Of a DNA stretch of 48,975 bases, positions 23,262-33,200 are shown piece by piece. A model generated the notes under the pieces. That model had not been told where the DNA came from, made no database searches, and saw only the letters and a program-made list of their open reading frames with translations. Where the stretch lies: IMG/VR virus record IMGVR_UViG_3300042988_001645, positions 1-48,975 of that record. One strand, given 5' to 3'. Positions within the stretch are counted from its first letter, which is position 1. Each line of letters starts with the position of its first letter. Source of the DNA: a virus. A program made the position numbers and the translations under genes.

Positions 23262-26200
23262 CTACAGTCTCCTGGCGACTGCACACGCCGTCATACCGCT
23301 CGACGCGAGAGCCACGGTCAGTTTCACACTTGTAGCTGAGACTTCCGCGATTGGATAGGCTCCAGGCCCATACCCCACATCTTGGGTATCGCCCTCCGCC
23401 AAGAAGAGATCGCCCTGGCGGAAGCCGGCCTCTCCGGGGTTGAAGGTCCCGAAAGACCAGGTGGCCACGTCGTCGGTGACCAGTGCGTCTGGAATCCCGG
23501 TCACCGTGAGCTTCACCCCATCCGTGACGAACTTCTTCGGGATGTCGAGACTGAACTGGCTGTCGGAGTGCGCCTTCTTGATGAGCTTTGCCTGGTAGGT
23601 TCCGGACGGGAGATTCATGTTGAGAACCCCATTGATGGGGTCCGTCACGATGACCCGCATCTCGTCGTCCTGCACTAGCTGAAGCTCGTCCCCGATGTCG
23701 GCGATGGCGTGGAAGAACGGATCCGAGAAGGCGACCGCGTACCCGTCCACGGCCACAAACTCGTACGTCTCTTCCGACGGCGATACGAAGAGCTGCTCTC
23801 GGTAGATCCGGTACTGGAGAGGGTCTCCCTCCGAAATCAGTGTCACCGGGGGAGACACCCGCAAGGTGTCCCAGATCGTGCCGTCCCCCGAAGCAATGAC
23901 TTCGGTGATGGTGTGCCTACGTGCTCGCACACCGTCCGACACGACGAACCAATCCCCGGGCGCAACGCTGTCAGAACGCAGCTGGGCCGTGTCGAGAACG
24001 ATGTCGGACAGTTCGTAGGTCGACGTTTCGAACGTGTAGGAGAACGGCGTCACGCTGACCACAGTTCCCGCACGGAGCAGGGCGCTCATCTCCCGGAGAA
24101 TGCCGTAATGCATGGGAGCTTCCAGCGGCACCCATTGGTACGGACCGTCCGAGACCTTGATGGTCGACTCGGTGAGCTCGGAGATGGTGTAGAGGCCCTT
24201 GTTTATGGAGTTGAGGATGAGCAGCTTGTCCCCAACTCGGGCAATCGGCGGGTCGAAGAACTCGTTCTCCCGATTCGAGATGAGCCCAGCCCCTTCGACC
24301 TTGAGCCGGAAGATGCTGGCCGGGTCGACCACGAGATCTTCTCCGGCGCGCCGCAGCCAGTAGAACTTCTCGTCCCACCGGGTCGGGTAGATGTACCGTA
24401 GCGTCTTCGAGTCCAAGAAGGGCGGGATGCCGAGAAGGTAGCCGACGTGGTCGGAGAACATCGGGCCCAAGAAGGGGTTCGCCCTCGCCTTGAACTTGAG
24501 CTTGTCCTTGATGGTGACCGAGTCGTTGTACTCGGCAGTGTTGGTGATGGTGAGCGCCACGTAGGACGGAGTGATGCGCCGCAAGAAGCTCGAAACGAGC
24601 TGGATCTCGGAGGATTGGAAGATGTTGTCGTTGATGCGGATACGCGCCGAGTGGTAGCGCTGGAGGAGCTGGGAAGAGGTGAGGCCGGACCTCAGGCTGG
24701 TGAAGTCCTGGATCTCGACCCCCTTCGAGAGGGAGGCGAAAGCCTCCACGATATCCCCCACCTTGTACTCTTCTTCGGTCGCCGGGTTCGTGTCGACGCC
24801 GGACAGAGTGGAGTTCAAGTCGATGGGGAAGGTGTAGATGCGGAGCACGTTCTGGGGCTGGTTCGTGCTGTCGATGTCCTCGACGAGGATGCGCCCCATC
24901 ACCGCCTCGCCTGCCGCGTTCTTCCGGTAGTCCTTGTCGACTGCCCGGATGATGCCCCGCTTCTCCGTGAATGGCAGACCGAGAAGAAGAGATGCTCCCA
25001 GCCGGATCTTGTCGATGGCCGGGCCATTCACGTAGGCGAACATGAGGCCCGCCACCGCCTGGCGGTAGCTTGCGTTCGTGGTGACGTTCTCCAAGTCCTG
25101 CCGGGTAAGACCGACCAACATGCCGAAGTTGCGTTCGATGTTCTCCGAGTTGTCGAAGAACGTGACTTCGGCCCAGAGCCGCTGCGGAGCCGGGCTGGCC
25201 GCGGTGAACCGTCCCGGGATGAAGCGCAGGAACTGACCACCACTCTTCCGGTGGATCTCGACGGCGCAGGAGAGAATCTTCGGGAGGGGCTGAACCCATG
25301 GGACGGGCCGGGACAGCTTCAGCCGATTTCGGCTGATGACCTCGGAAATGGGGTAATCCCCTGCCAGAGCCAGCGGCATGACGATGCGGAACGTGTCCCC
25401 GGCCATGAGCCCGATGTCGACGAAGTCTCCACCTTCGGCGTTGATGAGGTTCGTGCCGGCGCGGAAGGTCAGGTTCCCAGAGAAAGCGACGTCTCCATCG
25501 ACCAGATAGTCCGACCGTTCCGTCAGGACGATGGGGGCGTGGGCAAGCTCGAAGCGCTCCTCTCCCCGCACCTGGTACATCTTGCCGTCGATCTCTTCCA
25601 CCTCCGGCTGCCGGATGTACTCCTGAAGCGCCGGGATGGATCGTACCGTGCCGTCCACGGGGATACGGCGGTTCCGGATCACGCCTCGTGGAGTGACCTG
25701 GAACTTCTCCCCAGCCACGTCGAACGTCGAGGTCGTGGAGAGCTCGACGTTGTAGTAGGCCTTCTGGAAGAAGACAGAAGAGACCCCGTTGTAGACCTGC
25801 AAAGCCTTTCCACCCAGCGAGAGGCTCTTGTCAGGAAGGATCCGCACCGTCTCCAGGCGGAACCGCTGAGCGATGGACTGGAGCAACGACTGTGGGATGG
25901 GCGGCATCTCGCCATCCAAGGCAGTCTCGGTGGACAAGATGAAGCCGATCCGGTTCCGATCGACCCCTACGACCTGAAGGGGCACGTCGACGGCCGTACC
26001 ATCGGACATGGAGATGGCGACCACGAGCTGGTCGCCGGCCGTCACCCCCAACGCCTCGAAGTCCTGGGTCGTAGAGACCAGGGTATGAGGGGCTCTCCAG
26101 AACATGCCCCGCCGTCCCGGAATGAGAACCCGCTCGTCGGTGACCAGTACGATGATGGGGACGCGCTGATTCAGGTCCGTAGAGACGCGGACGATGGTAC

Positions 26201-27503
26201 GTGCTTCGCCATCCACGATGACCACCCGTCCAGGGGCCAGCGAGGCGAGAGCCTCGTTCCCGACGTAGGGAACGGTGATGGTGTCGGTGAGTTCCGTCTC
26301 AATGGGCGGGATGAGAAAGCCGACCGGACGGTAGATGCGGCACTCCGGCTGGGGCGAATCAGCGGTGCTGGAAGACGGCGGCTTTCGATCGACGATGACG
26401 TTCGTACCGGCCTTCGTGACGATCCGGTAGGTGCCGGAGTTCACGCCCTGGGTGACGTGGATGAAGTCACCGACGCGCACCTCGTCCATGCCTTTCGGCA
26501 CTTCTCCGACAAAGACAGGGAAGCCGAGGAGCTGCGAGAGAATGAAGTCCTCTCGCCTGGGTCCGCCCACGTTCCAGTTCGTCGACTGGAAGGCGAAGTC
26601 GAAGTAGACCTCCTTGACGATGGCGTCCGTCTTCTCGTCCGGGGGTGGATTGTCGATGGGGTTCTTGGGAAGAACCTCGGACACGTAGAAGCCGCCCGGC
26701 CTAGGAGAGAGTCCAGTGATCGTGTAGGTCTGGACGTTTTCCGGGTTGCGGCTGTAGACGATCTGGAAGGGGCGGTTGGCGAGGTCGGGGCGGACCGCAC
26801 CCTGAACCGAGATGAGCTCGTTGCGGCTGACGATGATGGCGAGGCCGAACTCTCCCGTGGCCCCCGTTGCGGCAGCGGCACCAGCCTGCTCGTTCCCGAT
26901 GAAGAAGGTCGTCGTTTCGGGGTCGATGGGGAGCCGGGGCTCGTAGCAAAGCCAGCGCCGCTGGAACTGGTCCTGGATGTCCCGGACGCTCTTGTTGAAG
27001 TCGACCTGGTAGAGCTTCAGAAGCTCGGCTCCGGAGATCTGTACCAGAGCAGACCAGAGAGTCTCGAAGAGTTCCTTTCCCTCGACCTGCGACCACACAT
27101 CTCGAAGGTAGCTCCAAATGAACTTGCCGTCCGGGACGAGACCGCGGGCATGAGGCACCATGATGGCGCGCACATCCACGGACTGTCGAACGATGACGCT
27201 CTCGTACACCCCATTCGACGCCACCATGCCGACGACGTACTGCCCCACCACATCCGGGGCGAAGGAGACGATGGCGCCGGAGTCGTCGAGCTTCTTGAAT
27301 CCCTCCATCGCGATCTTCGATCCGATGGGGACGGAGATGAACGAGAAGTCGTAGGTGAGAGGAAGTCCGTCCGGCTCTGTGCTGAGGCGCGCATCGACTG
27401 AGATGACGGCACCGATGATGGCGTATTCGCTGCTGACCGTGAGCGCCCCGATGGGCTGCTTGCGCTCCTCGATGACCCGGCCCGTGAGCAGGAAGGAGGC
27501 CAT
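23262..27503 (-). CDS. Giant baseplate/tail structural protein (1413 aa)
   Basis: The N-terminus has an Ig/PKD-like module (about 20-110; SVDARLSTEPDGLPLTYDFSF and VGQYVVGMVASNGVYES). Then comes a helical region typical of tail proteins (FIWSYLRDVWSQVEGKELFE, about 130-190). The remaining about 1200 residues are beta-rich and hold repeated units of the type GD-x-[FL]-x-[IV]-…-G-x-Y-x-I (for example near residues 343, 700 and 1090). The place downstream of the J-like gene and upstream of the fibre fits a gp7/I-like baseplate wedge and fibre anchor. The ribosome site (GGAAGGGG) is inside the readthrough-like extension of the preceding gene. Confidence 0.75.
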   Translation of the reverse strand: MASFLLTGRVIEERKQPIGALTVSSEYAIIGAVISVDARLSTEPDGLPLTYDFSFISVPIGSKIAMEGFKKLDDSGAIVSFAPDVVGQYVVGMVASNGVYESVIVRQSVDVRAIMVPHARGLVPDGKFIWSYLRDVWSQVEGKELFETLWSALVQISGAELLKLYQVDFNKSVRDIQDQFQRRWLCYEPRLPIDPETTTFFIGNEQAGAAAATGATGEFGLAIIVSRNELISVQGAVRPDLANRPFQIVYSRNPENVQTYTITGLSPRPGGFYVSEVLPKNPIDNPPPDEKTDAIVKEVYFDFAFQSTNWNVGGPRREDFILSQLLGFPVFVGEVPKGMDEVRVGDFIHVTQGVNSGTYRIVTKAGTNVIVDRKPPSSSTADSPQPECRIYRPVGFLIPPIETELTDTITVPYVGNEALASLAPGRVVIVDGEARTIVRVSTDLNQRVPIIVLVTDERVLIPGRRGMFWRAPHTLVSTTQDFEALGVTAGDQLVVAISMSDGTAVDVPLQVVGVDRNRIGFILSTETALDGEMPPIPQSLLQSIAQRFRLETVRILPDKSLSLGGKALQVYNGVSSVFFQKAYYNVELSTTSTFDVAGEKFQVTPRGVIRNRRIPVDGTVRSIPALQEYIRQPEVEEIDGKMYQVRGEERFELAHAPIVLTERSDYLVDGDVAFSGNLTFRAGTNLINAEGGDFVDIGLMAGDTFRIVMPLALAGDYPISEVISRNRLKLSRPVPWVQPLPKILSCAVEIHRKSGGQFLRFIPGRFTAASPAPQRLWAEVTFFDNSENIERNFGMLVGLTRQDLENVTTNASYRQAVAGLMFAYVNGPAIDKIRLGASLLLGLPFTEKRGIIRAVDKDYRKNAAGEAVMGRILVEDIDSTNQPQNVLRIYTFPIDLNSTLSGVDTNPATEEEYKVGDIVEAFASLSKGVEIQDFTSLRSGLTSSQLLQRYHSARIRINDNIFQSSEIQLVSSFLRRITPSYVALTITNTAEYNDSVTIKDKLKFKARANPFLGPMFSDHVGYLLGIPPFLDSKTLRYIYPTRWDEKFYWLRRAGEDLVVDPASIFRLKVEGAGLISNRENEFFDPPIARVGDKLLILNSINKGLYTISELTESTIKVSDGPYQWVPLEAPMHYGILREMSALLRAGTVVSVTPFSYTFETSTYELSDIVLDTAQLRSDSVAPGDWFVVSDGVRARRHTITEVIASGDGTIWDTLRVSPPVTLISEGDPLQYRIYREQLFVSPSEETYEFVAVDGYAVAFSDPFFHAIADIGDELQLVQDDEMRVIVTDPINGVLNMNLPSGTYQAKLIKKAHSDSQFSLDIPKKFVTDGVKLTVTGIPDALVTDDVATWSFGTFNPGEAGFRQGDLFLAEGDTQDVGYGPGAYPIAEVSATSVKLTVALASSGMTACAVARRL

Positions 27504-27506
27504 CGG

Positions 27507-27626
27507 CTATACCCCTTCCGCCGCGTCGACGAGGAGCAGGGACCTGCCGCCGAAGACGTACTTCAGGTTCGGCTGTTCCTGGTAGAGCTCGACTTCTCGG
27601 CCCGAGGAGATACCCCACCGAATGTA
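27507..27626 (-). other. In-frame coding-like extension after UAG
   Basis: Immediately after the TAG that ends the lectin-fold gene, the same frame stays open for 39 codons (YIRWGISSGREVELYQEQPN and 19 more) up to a second TAG at 27507-27509, three bases before the next ATG. It has no start codon of its own. It reads like the end of the last beta-sandwich domain and fills what would otherwise be a 123-base gap in a block where genes touch or overlap. Confidence 0.55.
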
Positions 27627-29903
27627 CTACCACTCGGAGAGGCAGTTCACCTCGGAGTTGAAGTTGCCGAAAGCGATGGTGGGGTCCTGGTCCGTATCGT
27701 CATACTGAGGGACGAAGCGGTCCCAGGGGATGGAGATGATGGGGATGTCTTTGAGAAGATTCCGGTCCCACACCTCGACTGCCCGGCCAGGAGAGTAGAC
27801 GAGGCGGTAAGAGCCGACGTCCCCATCCATCGTCATCCAGGACATATCGGCCGAATGGAGCTTTCCGAGTTCCGTCTGGTTGAGGATGTCGTCGAGCCCG
27901 TTCTCTCCGCCAGGGATGATGGCGATCTTCCGACCGTGCTGCCCACAGTCGAAGAACCCGAGATGCAGTTTCGAGGGCTCGTTGTCGGGGGTATCCACCG
28001 TCCCGAAGTAGACGGTGATGCCAGCCCCAGTCCACATGGCCGGGGCGTTCGAGGTTCCTTCCTTGTCGGTGTAGGAAACCACGCGGCCGCGGAAGTCGAT
28101 CTGAAGCCCACTCAAGTAACGAAACTCCCCGACTCTCGCGTAACGATAGTAGGCGTATTCACCCGTCGGGGCACCGAAGCTCGACTTCTCGATCCGCTGC
28201 GTCTTGTTGGCGAACGAGAACTCGTTCTTGCCGTTGTGTATGGGCTCAAAGAACGTGAAGGAGTGCTCGGGAGGCGCGCCATCTCGCCCCTCCCAGGCCC
28301 TGTAGTTTGTGAGGTACGAAAGAGAGCCGATCTTCATCTCCATGTCGGCTTCTACATTCCGCAAGAAACCGACGTCGACCACGCCCTTGGAAGGTTGAAG
28401 GAAGTTGGTGGGTGTCGGAAGGGGAAGGGGAATGTCGTCCGGCCCAATCAGCGGCAACGACATGAACGGCACGTCGACATCTTCGATGTAGAGGGCGAGC
28501 TCGCTCCGAGCCCGGTCGAGCGTCAGCCGGACGAGCTGCATCGAGGAGTAGTCCACGGGGCGTAGAGCCCCACCGTCCCGGACCACGTGGTAGCCGAGCT
28601 CGATATCCCCGGGCGCGGTCGGGTCCTTCACCAATCCGTAGGTCTTCACCAACTCGGCTTCCAGAGCAACGACCTGGTAGATCTTCTCGGCGTCGTTCAC
28701 TCGAAGCCCGAAGCCGACGTTGGCCCCGGCCAGGTTGTCGATGCTACCCGCCATCCAGGCCTCGATGGAGAAGCCGGAGGTACGCCCTTCAAGCACAGGC
28801 TCTTCTCTGCGCAAGAACGAGTCCCCGTTTCCGCTCTTCTTCATGGTGGCGTAGGTGGGAATGGTCTGACGACCAGGCTGGAACCACCAGCTCAGAGAAG
28901 GGGCCACCATGCCCGCTGGCGTCCACCGGCCAAGAGTCTTGTCCGTAGGAAGACGCCTGTCGTATGCGAAGAACGATGCGGGGAGGTCTGGGTAGATACG
29001 GAGGGAATGGCCGGACTGGGCCAGCTCGCGATCGACACTCAGCGGGGCATACGGATAGATGGTGAAGTCCGAGAATCGAACGACATCGGACTGTCCTCCC
29101 CCATTCCCAAAGAAGAGTCGAACCAGATGTTCCGGACCGTCTCGGCGCTGGGGAAAAGTCTCCGAACCCGGCGAGAACTCCCCGAGTGCGCCCATGTCGA
29201 AGGTGCCGATAACTCTAGGGGTCTCCCCCTCCCCAGCGATCCATAGCTGGATGGTCTGCCCGGTCTCGTCGACGTAGAAAAAGATCGTGAGCAACGAACT
29301 GGTGCCGAGAAGGTCCCATCCGACTTGAATGGTTTCCTGCTGCGGCCGCGCTGAGTCGAGAGCGTGGAGCGGACCGCCGACCACCAGCCCACCACCAGAC
29401 TGCGGGAAAACGAAGAGCCCGGTGTTACGAATCCCGTACTCGAACCCCATATAGAGTGGGGCCAAGAAGGTTTCGTCACTCCAGTACCGACTCTTCATCT
29501 CCCAAGTGTGGCTCACCTCGAAGGTGATGCTGGCTAGGACCGGGCTGTACCTCTCGACTGGCAGAGTCAGCTCGTAGATGCCGGCGTCCATCCCCTCTTC
29601 GCTGCCCGGCCCGATGAGCAGTCGATTGCCGTCCGCCATGCGGGGCAGCACCGAGTGCGTTGGACGTCTGCGCTCGGGCGTCTCTACCTTCACATCGGCA
29701 AGGAGCTTCGTGTCGACTTCGGGCAGGATGATGTGGCCGTCGTCCTGCGCGTGCATCACCGTGTTCGACAGTGCCAAGCGGGCGCTGATCGTCCCACCGA
29801 CGACGTACTTGTCCGTCGACTTCAAGCTGAATACGACTGGGGTACCCGGGACCAAGGGCTCCGCGTTTTCGCCGAGGGTTGAGTTGACAAGCTCTAGAGC
29901 CAA
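27627..29903 (-). CDS. Tail-associated protein with ConA/LamG-like domains (TTG start)
   Basis: A 758-residue protein up to the first TAG. Starting from TTG 29903, a beta-rich N-terminal region is followed by three ConA/laminin-G-like sandwiches. Their closing strands look like VVRFSDFTIYPY, EMKIGSLSYLTNYR and, at the very end, NCLSEW-stop-YIRWG. Such lectin-like folds bind glycans or form rigid spacers in fibres and baseplates. The gene lies just after a plus-strand gene and has its own -10-like TATAAT upstream. The stop codon interrupts the last motif (see the 39-codon extension). No ATG or GTG is available upstream in frame. Confidence 0.75.
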   Translation of the reverse strand: MALELVNSTLGENAEPLVPGTPVVFSLKSTDKYVVGGTISARLALSNTVMHAQDDGHIILPEVDTKLLADVKVETPERRRPTHSVLPRMADGNRLLIGPGSEEGMDAGIYELTLPVERYSPVLASITFEVSHTWEMKSRYWSDETFLAPLYMGFEYGIRNTGLFVFPQSGGGLVVGGPLHALDSARPQQETIQVGWDLLGTSSLLTIFFYVDETGQTIQLWIAGEGETPRVIGTFDMGALGEFSPGSETFPQRRDGPEHLVRLFFGNGGGQSDVVRFSDFTIYPYAPLSVDRELAQSGHSLRIYPDLPASFFAYDRRLPTDKTLGRWTPAGMVAPSLSWWFQPGRQTIPTYATMKKSGNGDSFLRREEPVLEGRTSGFSIEAWMAGSIDNLAGANVGFGLRVNDAEKIYQVVALEAELVKTYGLVKDPTAPGDIELGYHVVRDGGALRPVDYSSMQLVRLTLDRARSELALYIEDVDVPFMSLPLIGPDDIPLPLPTPTNFLQPSKGVVDVGFLRNVEADMEMKIGSLSYLTNYRAWEGRDGAPPEHSFTFFEPIHNGKNEFSFANKTQRIEKSSFGAPTGEYAYYRYARVGEFRYLSGLQIDFRGRVVSYTDKEGTSNAPAMWTGAGITVYFGTVDTPDNEPSKLHLGFFDCGQHGRKIAIIPGGENGLDDILNQTELGKLHSADMSWMTMDGDVGSYRLVYSPGRAVEVWDRNLLKDIPIISIPWDRFVPQYDDTDQDPTIAFGNFNSEVNCLSEW

Positions 29904-29932
29904 GAGGGGTCCCGTGTAGTAGAGTTCCGGCG

Positions 29933-29938
29933 ATTATA
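29933..29938 (-). promoter_or_regulatory. Candidate -10 element for the distal tail operon
   Basis: On the minus strand the hexamer TATAAT lies about 30 bases before the TTG start of the lectin-fold gene, in the short gap left by the oppositely oriented zinc-ribbon gene. The -35 region 17 bases upstream (TGTGCA) matches the consensus poorly, so a sigma-dependent variant promoter or chance are both possible. Confidence 0.35.
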
Positions 29939-29954
29939 CGGAAGGGGGTCGAAG

Positions 29955-30260
29955 GTGCACAGCTTCAAGGAACTGAAGCCCGATGAAATCAGGGCCATTT
30001 TGGATGCTCGAAACGAGAAGGGCGAAAAGCTCTACGAAGACGTTCTCACGCCCCTGACCTCCCAAGAGGCTGCCCTCTTTCAAAACTCCCCCTGCCCGAA
30101 GTGTGGGTCGGCAGCCGCCCCCATGCTGAATCTCCAGAGGCCCTTCGCCTCGAACTCCCCTCTTCCGAACAAGATCCTTCGATGCGTGGTGTGCGGCACC
30201 GAGTTCGACCCCCGCACCCAGCTCATCCACTTCGCGAACATCACTTACGCTTCAGATTGA
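29955..30260 (+). CDS. Zinc-ribbon protein encoded against the tail operon (GTG start)
   Basis: A 101-residue protein starting at GTG 29955, preceded by GGAAGGGGG. The N-terminal half is helical (FKELKPDEIRAILDARNEKG). Two Cys knuckles, CPKC and CVVC, separated by about 29 residues, form a zinc ribbon; the end reads TQLIHFANITYASD. It is the only plus-strand gene in the about 31-kb minus block, and its 3' end overlaps the 3' end of the J-like gene by 20 bases tail to tail. No family is recognised; an inserted accessory (moron-like) gene is a fair inference. Confidence 0.7.
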   Translation: MHSFKELKPDEIRAILDARNEKGEKLYEDVLTPLTSQEAALFQNSPCPKCGSAAAPMLNLQRPFASNSPLPNKILRCVVCGTEFDPRTQLIHFANITYASD

Positions 30261-33200
30261 CGCGCTCGCCGTCCGGGACGACCGTGAGCCCGGACACGTC
30301 CTGCCCCGGCATGAAGAAGGTGACCCGAGGGGACCCGTGGTACGGGACCTTTGTGTCGGTCGGGTTTGGCCCGCCCAGGTAGTTCTCCGAGAACTCCACC
30401 CACATCTTCCGGTCCCAGTCGTAGATGGTGGCGGAGACCTTGGTGGGGGTTTCCGGGTTCCCTCCGTGGTCCATCACCCTGCGCTCGATCTCGGACACGT
30501 CGACAGCGGTTTCGATGGTGGTCTGCTCGACGTACTTGCGGATGTCGGCGGCAATCACGCTAGGGTCGGAACCCCCGACGTAGGTAGCATCGTAGGAGAT
30601 GTAGGCCGGCAAGAAGTGCCGAGCCAAGATGCCGGCGGCAAGAAGACGGTCGCTCGCAGAGTCGACGAACTCTTGGACCTGCTGAACCAAGTCCGCCCTT
30701 TCGTAGCTGATCTGGACTGGAGAACCGACGATGCGAACGAGACTGCTGCGGGCGTCTTCGGAGCCGGGAGGCAACACGTAGAGAGGTAGATCGACGAACC
30801 CGGTCTCCTGCATCGAGTAGGAGAAGTTCGGGTCCTCTACAACGTGCCGGTACCCGAGAGACGAGTACGTCCCTTCGTCCACCACCAGGTAGCTGTCCTG
30901 GGAGATGTTCGCCGCCGAGGAAGGCGACAGGGAGACGATCTCGGTGTCGAAGTAGTAGAGGAACCCGTCCCGATTCTCGCTCATCTCCGTCGTGGTGACG
31001 CGCCGCACATTCGGGCGGAAGATGCGATACGGCTGCCGGATGCGATCCGGAATCGTGCCCTCGATGAAGACGTACGACGCCCCCGGTTCTCGGGCGACCT
31101 GTACGACCTCCAAGTCCACCGGTTTCGCCTCGTACATCCGGATAGGAGCTCCCGCCACGATCTCGGTCCCGGTGGCGGTGGCGATACTTCCTCGTCCGAC
31201 TTGCTCCAAGGCGGTATCAGGGGCTTCCGTGATCGCCCATGCACAGGGGCTGCCGGGGTTCTCGAACTGGGTGTTGGGCGGAACATCCACCACGACCGTG
31301 CTGGCCATGCCGGTCGCGGGATTCACGTTGAGCAGCGCCGAGATCATGAAAGATCCCATGTACTGCTCATCGGCGTTGAAGATGGTGATGTAACTGCCGA
31401 TGTCGGTCGTCTCGAACACCGATCCGTCGTTGTTGATGATGATGTTCGTGCCCTGCCCAGCCGGATCGAAGTAGTAGGTCCCTTGAGCCCCCTGCTTCCT
31501 GAGAACAGGGCTCGTCGACGACAGAACGCGGTCGAGCGTGAGGGACATGCCGTCGGCGGCCACGCTCGTGACATGGTAGCCGCCGGCGTCCACTCCCTCC
31601 TCGATGAAGAGGAGGTTGCCGACCATCTCCGGACCGAAGGCGTAGTCGACCATGCAGGTCGGTAGCGTGAGCCGGGTCGTACCTGCAACCGATTGGACGA
31701 TGAGAGCGGCGACCTTCAACGTCTCGTCGGCGAGGGGCACCTCGTGGTGTACTGAAACGAAGTCGCCGACCGTGACACCCATGGCGAACACCGACTCCTG
31801 GGCGTCGCCGGAGAAGAAGATCTTGAACCCGCTTCCGGTATCTTCCACGGAGAGGCCCCGCGGGTACTCGGTCGGCTGGGCATCCGAAGTCAGCCGGGGC
31901 GGGACGATCTCGTAGGCCCCGTACCTGATCGGATCGGGCCGGTACTTCATCAGCTGGCCCGTCGAGGTCTTGTACGAGTAGGTAGTAACGATATCGGCGA
32001 GTCCGGTGTGCTGCTCGAACAGGGTAGGCTCCCGGAAGTAGGTCCGGAAGACACCACGGGCAGGAGCGCCCCACTCGTAGAGGCTGGCGCTCATGGATTC
32101 GATGACGGTCTGGAGTTCTTCCGCGGTAGGCGGTTCCGAGATGCCCCAAGATCGCAGAGCATCGGAGAGTGCCTCGCCCAGGCCCTTGTACCAGTTGACG
32201 AAGAAGTCCGGGAAGCTGACGGGGAACTCGACGATATTGAGTCCGCCGCCCGCACCGTACTCTTCTAGGAACTTCCAGATCTCCTTCAGAGGATCGACCG
32301 GAAAGACCCCGTAGATCTGGATGAAGTAGACGTAGCAGGTTCTCGTGACGTCCGTACCGCCGTCACCGCCCGGGATGTAGACGTCCTTGCCGTACTTGAA
32401 CTTGTGCACTGCCTTGATGAGGTAGTCGCCCTTGTTGGGGCCGTTCTTGAGCGAGAGGCAGTCGCCGGGCTTGGGGTCCGCCGGGGGGTAGTTCACCTCG
32501 TCCCCCACCGACTCGACCGTGAGCATCACGTAGCTGCACTTCCCGACCGTATCCGAGCGGAGATCGAACTCTGCCTGGCCGAGCGGGGAGGTGACGGGGA
32601 TGTAGACCCCGTCTGCCTGGTCGAAGTTGAGTGAGTAGCGCCGGTCCCCAGAACCAGCCGCAACACTCGTGAGACCGTCGATGATGCCGTCGAGGTCCGG
32701 AAGGACGTAGGCACTCGCGAGCTGGCTCTGCCCCAACACCTTGGCGGAGGTCAGGTTTCCAGTCGGCACAACCGCCACCGGGTCGGCCGCAGGGATGGTC
32801 AGACCGGTGGACTGCTTGGCCGAGTCGAGGAGCAGGATCTCTCGAACCCGAACCAGAGGACGCTCCACAGGACTGAGCGGGGCGAACACCTCGATGGGCA
32901 GATCCACGGCGGTCGAGGTGAGCTTCTTGTTGAGGAAGATGCCCTGACCGCCCAAGGTCGCGTCGAAGGCGACGATGGTGTAGTCCCCGGCGTCGGACCC
33001 TTCGAGGATGCGGAGGGCATCCCCGACTCTCGCCCCGTAACGGAGCAGGTCGTTGTTGGCGAGACGGACGAAATCGGAACCGATGGTGGTCCGAAGATCC
33101 CTCTGAATCGCGTCGCCGAACGGGAACCGCATGACGCGGGGCTCGAACAGGTTGATGCGGATCTTCTTGAGAATGCGGTAGCGGCCGCTGCCGGTCGAGT

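Noticed and set aside
24447-27401. A 984-codon open frame on the plus strand, and others such as 33430-35550 (+) and 2887-4998 (-)
   Set aside because: They lie fully opposite convincing structural or polymerase genes, have Arg/Asp/Val/Gly-skewed composition typical of GC-rich shadow frames, and show no domain signal.
29884-29889. TTGACA on the plus strand as -35 box for the zinc-ribbon gene
   Set aside because: No -10-like hexamer lies 16-18 bases downstream (GGGTCC there), and the site is inside the start of the opposite gene.
27507-29903. General UAG reassignment (alternative code) as explanation for the in-frame stop
   Set aside because: Many genes here end in UAG directly before another gene's start (for example at 1-3 bases or a few bases spacing), so UAG works as stop in general.
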